From DAIDKA01 sp049792815 (GTDB lineage Bacteria > Pseudomonadota > Gammaproteobacteria > Steroidobacterales > Steroidobacteraceae): a stretch of 64,000 nucleotides of DNA. A program made the position numbers and the translations under genes. Shown here one piece after another: positions 58,435 through 64,000 of this stretch; positions within the stretch are counted from its first letter, which is position 1; each line of letters starts with the position of its first letter. The notes beneath the pieces are model-generated. The model worked only from the letters and a program-made list of their open reading frames with translations, was not told where the DNA came from and made no database searches. The stretch is taken from contig JBARBG010000081.1 of assembly GCA_049792815.1 (NCBI GenBank), positions 28,882 through 92,881 on the forward strand, given 5' to 3'.

Positions 58435-60804
58435 ATGCTTGATTGGGGGCGCCGGGCCGCGGCAGGGTTGCTGGTTTGCATCGCGTCGGTGTCCGTGGCA
58501 CAGGTGCGTCAGGCGCCGAGCGTGCCGGTGCCAGGTGGCCTGATCAGGATTTTCGGCGCCGACCCGACGCCCGGCGCGGCCAGTCCGGCGCTGCGCCGCC
58601 TCGATGGTTCGCTGCGCGAACTCATGCGTGCGCCAGGGGCGGGCAATCCGGCGCTGCACCTGCGGGTGGCGACGCCGCTGGTGACACCCGAAGTTCTCGT
58701 GGATGTGAGTACCACCGCCGATCCGGTGCTCACCCAGCAGCATCTGGAGAGCCTGGGGATGCGCAATACGGCGCGCAGCTCGAATCTGATTGGCGGCTGG
58801 CTGCCGGTCGCGGCACTGGCGCAGGTGGCGCAGCTGCCCGGGGTCAACCAGGTTCGCGCCTCGATGCCCCGGACACGCGCCGCCAGCGGACCGGTGGCGC
58901 TGCAGGGCGATTTCGTGCAGGGCAGCGCCGCGCTGCATGCGCAGTATCCCAGTCTCACCGGCCAGGGGCTCACCATCGGGGTGGTCTCGGACAGCTTCAA
59001 TTGCTACGCCTACTACGCCGCGCACGGTCCCACGGCGCGGGGCAATGGCTACAACGGCTACGCCACCAACTCCTTCACGACAACCCAGGCGACGGATGTC
59101 GCCAGCGGCGCGCTGCCCGCAAACGTCACTGTGGTGGCGGACGCCGAGTGCGGTAATTACGGTGCCCCGCAGCAGCTGCCCTTCAGCGATGAGGGCCGCG
59201 CGATGGCGCAGATCCTTCATGTGGTGGCGCCGGGTGCGCAGCTGGATTTTCGCACGGCCGCCAATTCCGAAGCGGATTTCGCGGCCGGCATTACGCAACT
59301 GCAGAAGCTGGGCGCGAGAATCATTGTCGATGACATTGGTTATCCGGATGAACCCTTTTTCCAGGACGGCGTGGTGGCGCAGGCGATCGAGGCCGCCGCG
59401 CAGCAGGGAGTCGCCTATTTTTCGGCCGCCGGCAATGACTGGCGCAATTCCTTCGAGACCACCGCGCCGGTGTTTGTCGTCCAGGGTTCCCACGACCTGC
59501 TGAACTTCGACACCACCGGCGCGACCACCTCGACCGCACTGCCGATCACGATTCCGCCGGTGGCGCCGGGGGAGTACGTGCTGGTGAGCGTGCAGTGGGA
59601 TCAGCCTTACGTGACCGGTGCGCCCGGAAGCCCTGGCGCCGCCAATACGCTGAACTTCTGTATTCAAAGCGCCAACCCGGGGGCCGATTGGGTGGCGCAG
59701 GCCACCGGCCCGGCCCAGCTTGTCAGTTACCCGGTGTGTACCGGTCCCAACTCCGTGGGCGCCGATCCCTTGCTGATTCTGGCAATAGGCAATCCGGCCA
59801 ATGCCACGGCGCCCACGCCGCGGGAAACCCTGACGCTGTCCATCGAACTGGTCAGTGGCGCGACCCCGGGACGGGTGAAGTTCATGCTCTCCGACGATGG
59901 CCTGGGCGCAACCATCAATAGCTTCAGCACCTTCAGTCCGGCCATCCAGGGCCATCCCAATGCGAATGGCGCCGTCGCGGTCGCCGCGGCCATGTACTAC
60001 GAGACGCCCGCTTGTGGAACCGCGCCCGCGGTACTGGAGCCTTACTCCTCCTATGGCGATGATCCCATCCTGTTCGATGCCAACGGCGTGCTGCTGGCGA
60101 TGCCGGTGAATCGCGGCAAACCGGATCTGACCGGCCCGGATGCCGTCAATGACACCTTCCTCGGGTTCCAGCTGGCCAACAGCACCAATCCGGCACCGCC
60201 GTGGAACGCGAGCGGCCAATTTCCCACCGCCATTGCGCAGTGTCAGAACAATACCGCCTATCCGAACTTCTTCGGCACCTCGGCGGCCGCCCCGCACGTC
60301 GCGGGTGCCGCGGCGCTGTTGTGGCAGGCCAATCCGGCGCTCAGCCCGACCCAGATCGCGGCCGCTCTGGAGGACACGGCGCTGCCCATGGCTGAAGGGC
60401 CGCAGGGTGCAGGTGCCGGATTCGTGCAGGTGGCGGCGGCGCTGGCCGCCATTCCCGTTGGCGCGCCAGCCTTCAGCATTTCCCCCACGCAGGTGACCGC
60501 CGGCAGCTCCGCCACCCTTACCTGGGCGGGCTACGGCGCCAGCAGCTGCTCGGCCTCGGGCGACTGGAGCGGAATGCAGACCACCGCCGGCACGCTGACC
60601 GTCACCCCGACAACGGTGGGTACGCTCAGCTACTCTTTGCAATGCATCGGCGGCAGTGGCACTGGCCCTGCTGCAACCGTGACACTGCTGGTGCAGTCGG
60701 CTGCCGGGCATCATGGCGGGGGTGCGCTGGATGCCGCGACGCTGGCCTTGCTGCTGGGCGTGTTGCTGGTGGTCAGGATGCGGCGCGCGCCACTGAACGC
60801 ATGA
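58435..60804 (+). CDS. Subtilase-family (S8) secreted protein with C-terminal sorting tail
   Basis: A 789-aa protein: signal peptide (RRAAAGLLVCIASVSVAQVR), a ~130-residue propeptide-like region, then an S8 domain with Asp in TIGVVSDSFNC and Ser in YPNFFGTSAAAPHVAGAAAL. At the catalytic-His position the sequence is DEGRAMAQILHVVAPGA, with Glu rather than His, a recurring subfamily. The C-terminus has GHHGGGALDAATLALLLGVL followed by VRMRR, a Gly-rich motif, helix and Arg tail like GlyGly-CTERM sorting signals. ATG at 58435 follows GGGGG; longer starts (58390, 58405) are weaker. Confidence 0.85.
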   Translation: MLDWGRRAAAGLLVCIASVSVAQVRQAPSVPVPGGLIRIFGADPTPGAASPALRRLDGSLRELMRAPGAGNPALHLRVATPLVTPEVLVDVSTTADPVLTQQHLESLGMRNTARSSNLIGGWLPVAALAQVAQLPGVNQVRASMPRTRAASGPVALQGDFVQGSAALHAQYPSLTGQGLTIGVVSDSFNCYAYYAAHGPTARGNGYNGYATNSFTTTQATDVASGALPANVTVVADAECGNYGAPQQLPFSDEGRAMAQILHVVAPGAQLDFRTAANSEADFAAGITQLQKLGARIIVDDIGYPDEPFFQDGVVAQAIEAAAQQGVAYFSAAGNDWRNSFETTAPVFVVQGSHDLLNFDTTGATTSTALPITIPPVAPGEYVLVSVQWDQPYVTGAPGSPGAANTLNFCIQSANPGADWVAQATGPAQLVSYPVCTGPNSVGADPLLILAIGNPANATAPTPRETLTLSIELVSGATPGRVKFMLSDDGLGATINSFSTFSPAIQGHPNANGAVAVAAAMYYETPACGTAPAVLEPYSSYGDDPILFDANGVLLAMPVNRGKPDLTGPDAVNDTFLGFQLANSTNPAPPWNASGQFPTAIAQCQNNTAYPNFFGTSAAAPHVAGAAALLWQANPALSPTQIAAALEDTALPMAEGPQGAGAGFVQVAAALAAIPVGAPAFSISPTQVTAGSSATLTWAGYGASSCSASGDWSGMQTTAGTLTVTPTTVGTLSYSLQCIGGSGTGPAATVTLLVQSAAGHHGGGALDAATLALLLGVLLVVRMRRAPLNA

Positions 60805-61300
60805 TGTATTCCTGGGCTTCGGCGGCATCGCCCCAGCCCAGGACCTTCACCCATTTGCTGCTCTCAAGATCCTTGTAGTGCTCGAAGAAATGCCGGATCT
60901 GCTGGCGTGATATCTCCGGCAGGTCGGTGTAGTTGTGCACGTTTTCATAGCGGCGGGTGAGCCGGGTGGTGGGCACGGCCACGATTTTCTCATCGCCCCC
61001 GGCCTCGTCCTGCATTTTCAGGACGCCAACCGGACGCACTGCAATCACCGCGCCGGGCTGGATGCCGCGCTGGTTGCATACCAGTACATCGCACGGATCA
61101 CCGTCGTCGGACAGGGTGTGGGGAATGAAGCCATAGTTGCCGGGATAGCGCATGGAGGTATACAGAAAGCGGTCCACCACCAGGGCGCCGGACTCCTTGT
61201 CCATTTCATACTTGATCGGCTCCCCGCCCACCGGCACTTCGACCACGACATTCACTTCACGCGGTGGATCACGGCCTACTGAAATGGCTTCAAGACGCAT
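60773..61300 (-). CDS. ppa: Inorganic pyrophosphatase
   Basis: A 175-aa cytoplasmic enzyme with the family I motifs: EVPVGGEPIKYEMDKESGAL, RYPGNYGFIPHTLSDDGDPC and DVLV (the metal-binding Asp cluster), and KDLESSKWVKVLGWGDA. It hydrolyses pyrophosphate and pulls biosynthetic reactions forward. ATG at 61300 follows AGGAG. Its end overlaps the end of the convergent subtilase gene by 32 bases. Confidence 0.97.
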   Translation of the reverse strand: MRLEAISVGRDPPREVNVVVEVPVGGEPIKYEMDKESGALVVDRFLYTSMRYPGNYGFIPHTLSDDGDPCDVLVCNQRGIQPGAVIAVRPVGVLKMQDEAGGDEKIVAVPTTRLTRRYENVHNYTDLPEISRQQIRHFFEHYKDLESSKWVKVLGWGDAAEAQEYIMRSVARAAS

Positions 61301-61373
61301 GGGATCTCCTGGCAACCTGATGGCCGCAAAAGACGGCGTTGCCGGGGCATAATAGCCTTTTCGGGATACCGCC

Positions 61374-62600
61374 TTGTCTGATCCAGTCTATCGCGAACGC
61401 GACTTCAGGCTGTTCCTGGGCGTGCGTGTCGTCTCTACCTTCGCGGTGATGGTCCAGTCGGTCGCCGTGGGCTGGCAGATCTACGACATGGAGCGCACAC
61501 CCCTGGCGCTGGCCTGGGTGGGCCTTGCCGAGTTCGTACCCATGTTCCTGCTGAGCCTGCCGGCCGGCGCCGTGGTGGATCACACCGACCAGCGCAAGGT
61601 GCTGTCGCTGGCGTTTCTGGTTCAGGGCCTCTCGGCAGCGCTGCTCATGGCATTGAGCCTGGCGCGTGTGCATGTTGCCTGGCCGTTTTACGCGGTCATC
61701 GCCGTGTTCGGCATTGCACGGGGCTTCTACGGACCCTCCGCGCAGTCGCTGCTGGCCTTCCTGGTGCCCCAGGAACGGCTCGCGAAATCCATCGCGCTCA
61801 GCGGTTCGGCCTATCAGGCGGCCGTGATCGCCGGGCCCGCGCTGGGTGGATTTCTGTATGCGCTGGGACCTGCGCTGACCTACGGCACCTGTCTGGTGGC
61901 CTTCTGCCTGGCGGGACTGGCCACCGCAACCTACGGCGGCCGTCGCAATAAACCGCAGACCGATGGGCAGCCCGGACCGGTCGGACGCGTGCGTGCGGGC
62001 CTGGCATTCGTGTTCTCCCGGCCCGTCGTGCTCGGCGCGATTTCCCTGGACCTGTTCGCGGTGCTGCTCGGGGGTGCAACGGCGCTGCTGCCAATCTTCG
62101 CGCGCGACATCCTGCACACCGGCCCGGTCGGACTGGGCGTGCTGCGCAGCGCCTCGGCCCTCGGCGCGACCTGCATGGCCCTGGTGCTGGCGCGCAGTCC
62201 GGTGGTGCGCGACACCGGACGGCGGATGTTCGCCGCGGTCGCCGTGTTCGGCATTGCCACCATCATTTTCGGTGTGTCGCGCAACGTGTATCTGTCCCTG
62301 GGCGCTCTGGTCATCATGGGCGCGGCCGATCAGATCAGTGTCTTCGTGCGCTCCACCCTGATCCAGCTGGCGACGCCGGATGCCATGCGCGGGCGCGTCA
62401 GTGCCGTGAACATGCTGTTCGTCGGCGCTTCCAACGAACTCGGAGAGTTCGAGTCGGGGGTGACGGCCGCATGGTTCGGCACAGTTCCCGCCGTGGTGCT
62501 GGGCGGCATCGGCACCCTGCTGGTGGTGGTGGTGTGGATGCGGCTGTTCCCGGCGCTGCGCGCCGTGGACCGCCTGGAGTCGGTGGTACCGCAAAGCTAG
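61374..62600 (+). CDS. Major facilitator exporter, EntS-like (MFS_3)
   Basis: A 408-aa inner-membrane protein with about 12 helices. Family features: RDFRLFLGVRVVSTFAVMVQ at the start, LPAGAVVDHTDQRKVLSLAF (the loop 2-3 motif) and DAMRGRVSAVNMLFVGASNE. EntS-type members export siderophores; others export drugs. It starts with TTG at 61374, as the first ATG lies inside helix 1. It is divergent from ppa with ~70 bases between. No siderophore genes are nearby, so the substrate is open. Confidence 0.85.
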   Translation: MSDPVYRERDFRLFLGVRVVSTFAVMVQSVAVGWQIYDMERTPLALAWVGLAEFVPMFLLSLPAGAVVDHTDQRKVLSLAFLVQGLSAALLMALSLARVHVAWPFYAVIAVFGIARGFYGPSAQSLLAFLVPQERLAKSIALSGSAYQAAVIAGPALGGFLYALGPALTYGTCLVAFCLAGLATATYGGRRNKPQTDGQPGPVGRVRAGLAFVFSRPVVLGAISLDLFAVLLGGATALLPIFARDILHTGPVGLGVLRSASALGATCMALVLARSPVVRDTGRRMFAAVAVFGIATIIFGVSRNVYLSLGALVIMGAADQISVFVRSTLIQLATPDAMRGRVSAVNMLFVGASNELGEFESGVTAAWFGTVPAVVLGGIGTLLVVVVWMRLFPALRAVDRLESVVPQS

Positions 62601-62682
62601 GCTGTTGCCAAGCGTGTCGCGCGTCACGATTCCTGTCACCGGTGCGGGTCGCCCGCCGCATGACCTAATACAGTTCGCGGCT

Positions 62683-63261
62683 ATGACCACGAATGTGCAA
62701 CAGGCGGACGTCGACCACCTGACGGGCTTGCCCATGGGCGCCCCTCTGGATGCGTTTACCTTGGCCACCTGGGAGTCCGCCACGGCCGACTGCGGCCCCA
62801 TGTCGGTGGTGCTGGTGGAGCTGGATGATTTCGGGCGCTATTGCGACAGCTACGGCGCCGAAGCCGGTGAGATGCTGCTGCGGCGGGCCGCCGCGGTCAT
62901 TCGCGGCAGCGGGCTCAAAGCCACGGACCGCGCCGGACGGCTCGCGGGGGCGGAATTCCTGCTGGTGCTGCCCGGGGCCTCGCTGGACACGGCGCATATT
63001 CCCGCGGAGCGCATACTGCGCGCGATGCGCGACCTGGAGATTCCCAATCGCGGCTCGACCATATCCAACTACGTGACCGTGAGCATCGGCGCCGCCTCAT
63101 GCCGGCCGCAGCCGGGCGATTCGCTGGTGACGCTGGTCGATGCGGGCTCGAGCGCGTTGTGGAGCGCCAAACGGCGTGGTCATAACCGGATCGCAGCCTA
63201 CGAACTGAGTCCGAATATCGCTGCCGAGGAGGCAGAATCGGACTTAAGGCACGTAGGCTGA
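62683..63261 (+). CDS. Degenerate GGDEF-domain protein
   Basis: A 192-aa soluble protein consisting of one GGDEF domain: VDHLTGLPMGAPLDAFTLAT, VVLVELDDFGRYCDSYG, the active-site loop as RLAGAEFLLVLPG (AGAEF instead of GG[DE]EF), and VSIGAAS near the end. Loss of the first Gly and the acidic third residue argues against c-di-GMP synthesis; a binding or regulatory role is possible. ATG at 62683 is preferred to 62605. It stands between the MFS gene and the DD-peptidase gene. Confidence 0.78.
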   Translation: MTTNVQQADVDHLTGLPMGAPLDAFTLATWESATADCGPMSVVLVELDDFGRYCDSYGAEAGEMLLRRAAAVIRGSGLKATDRAGRLAGAEFLLVLPGASLDTAHIPAERILRAMRDLEIPNRGSTISNYVTVSIGAASCRPQPGDSLVTLVDAGSSALWSAKRRGHNRIAAYELSPNIAAEEAESDLRHVG

Positions 63262-63326
63262 TAACAGAAGTCTTTGGTACACTTAACAATAGCCGACTAT
63301 TTGGCTCAATTGAGGCGGTCAGGACG

Positions 63327-64000
63327 ATGAGTGGTGGCGGATTGAAGACGTTGCTTGCCGTAGCGGGCATGCTGGGCTGGGCCGTGGCGCCCTCGGGCCA
63401 TGCGGCAACCACGCATAGCGCTCACCACCGCCGGCACACGGCCGTGCAGCCGTCGGCCGATGACCCGGGCCTGCGCTCGGCCTCTGCCTACGTGCTCGAC
63501 CGGGACGATTCCTCGGTGTGGTATTCGCATAACGCCTCGGTGGCCTCGCCGATAGCGTCGATCACCAAGCTGATGACGGCGCTGGTGGTCGCCGATGCCC
63601 ACCAGCCGCTGGATGAAGTGCTGCAGCTGACCAACGACGATCGCGCCCTCGGCAAGGGCGGCTCACGCCTCGCCGTCGGCACCCAACTGACACGCGGCGA
63701 GCTGCTGCACCTGGCCCTGATGTCCTCGGAGAATCGTGCCGCCCATGCACTGGGCCGCAATTACCCCGGTGGCGTCCCGGCCTTCGTGAAGGCCATGAAT
63801 GACAAGGCCCGGTCCTTGGGGATGACCGCCAGCCATTTCGTCGAGCCCACCGGGCTGTCCAGCGACAATGTCGCCAGCCCCGAGGACCTTTCAAGACTGG
63901 TGATGGCGGCGGCCCAGAACCCGACCATCCGTGACTTCTCCACGGACACCGAACACAGCGTGCGCGTCGGCCGTCACATGGTGGAGTTCCACAACACCGA
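63327..64000 (+). CDS. pbpG: D-alanyl-D-alanine endopeptidase, PBP7 type (3' end outside window)
   Basis: The frame is open to the last base, so about 225 residues are seen. A signal peptide (LLAVAGMLGWAVAPSGHAA) is followed by the S11 penicillin-binding domain with SITK (residues 78-81, nucleophile Ser78) and SEN (134-136); the third motif KTG lies beyond the window. The sequence YVLDRDDSSVWYSHNASVAS matches PBP7/8-type endopeptidases that trim peptidoglycan cross-links in the periplasm. ATG at 63327 follows AGGA. Confidence 0.9.
   Translation, partial: MSGGGLKTLLAVAGMLGWAVAPSGHAATTHSAHHRRHTAVQPSADDPGLRSASAYVLDRDDSSVWYSHNASVASPIASITKLMTALVVADAHQPLDEVLQLTNDDRALGKGGSRLAVGTQLTRGELLHLALMSSENRAAHALGRNYPGGVPAFVKAMNDKARSLGMTASHFVEPTGLSSDNVASPEDLSRLVMAAAQNPTIRDFSTDTEHSVRVGRHMVEFHNT

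Noticed and set aside
58432..60828. 798-aa open frame antisense to the subtilase gene
   Set aside because: Arg/His/Gly-rich translation without any domain, exactly shadowing a well-supported gene in a G+C-rich region.
61290..62801. 503-aa open frame antisense to the MFS gene
   Set aside because: His/Arg/Gln-rich shadow with no recognisable fold; the plus strand encodes a clear transporter.
1..64000. CRISPR array
   Set aside because: No set of regularly spaced repeats of suitable length was seen, and no cas-like gene is present.

Overview
The window reads as a chromosomal segment of a high-G+C Gammaproteobacterium. The evidence is the conserved run thrS-infC-rpmI-rplT-pheS-pheT-ihfA-merR, the YfiR/TonB-receptor/c-di-GMP signalling locus and CCA-encoding tRNA genes. 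An affiliation near Nevskiales/Steroidobacterales or Xanthomonadales is inference only. There is no rRNA and no CRISPR array.

Layout. (1) 1-8013 is a tight plus-strand operon, most genes overlapping by a few bases: the end of an allophanate hydrolase, an NMT1/SsuA-type ABC importer with two different binding proteins, a TPR-sulfotransferase, a membrane di-iron desaturase/hydroxylase-like protein and a cysteine hydrolase closely resembling biuret hydrolase. Together they suggest uptake of a ureido compound and its breakdown through allophanate. (2) 8041-12710 holds a secreted DUF4198 protein and a heterodimeric ABC exporter on the minus strand. A decayed integrase lies beside tRNA-Asn at about 13 kb. 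(3) 13310-24221 is housekeeping: aspartate-type aminotransferase, uvrB, tRNA-Val, the translation operon, ihfA, a MerR regulator and tRNA-Pro(GGG).

(4) 24176-38843 is a genomic island of about 14.7 kb inserted in tRNA-Pro. It is bounded by 48-bp direct copies of the tRNA 3' half, with a P4-type tyrosine integrase at the distal end. Cargo: a GH5-like glycosidase, IS21 remnants, a Nudix hydrolase, a FitAB/VapBC-type module, a BlaI-BlaR1-type pair, an alpha/beta hydrolase, a Phd-RelE-type module, and a run of small unrelated genes at about 32.9-36.3 kb separated by integron attC-like sites without an integron integrase.

(5) 39211-49229 is a minus-strand signalling operon: YfiR-like protein, hybrid sensor kinase, then two copies of a two-gene module (receiver-histidine kinase plus receiver-GAF-degenerate GGDEF-EAL). 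A TonB-dependent receptor is divergent from it. (6) 51494-64000 holds mostly envelope and housekeeping genes: an adhesin-E-like protein, a beta-propeller protein, a SIMPL protein, a DUF707 glycosyltransferase-like protein, a Bax-inhibitor-like membrane protein, a DUF3857/transglutaminase protein, a subtilase with a C-terminal sorting tail, inorganic pyrophosphatase, an MFS exporter, a degenerate GGDEF protein and the start of a PBP7-type DD-peptidase cut by the window end.

Start codons were re-chosen from ribosome-binding sites and family N-termini. All family assignments come from reading motifs, not from database searches.
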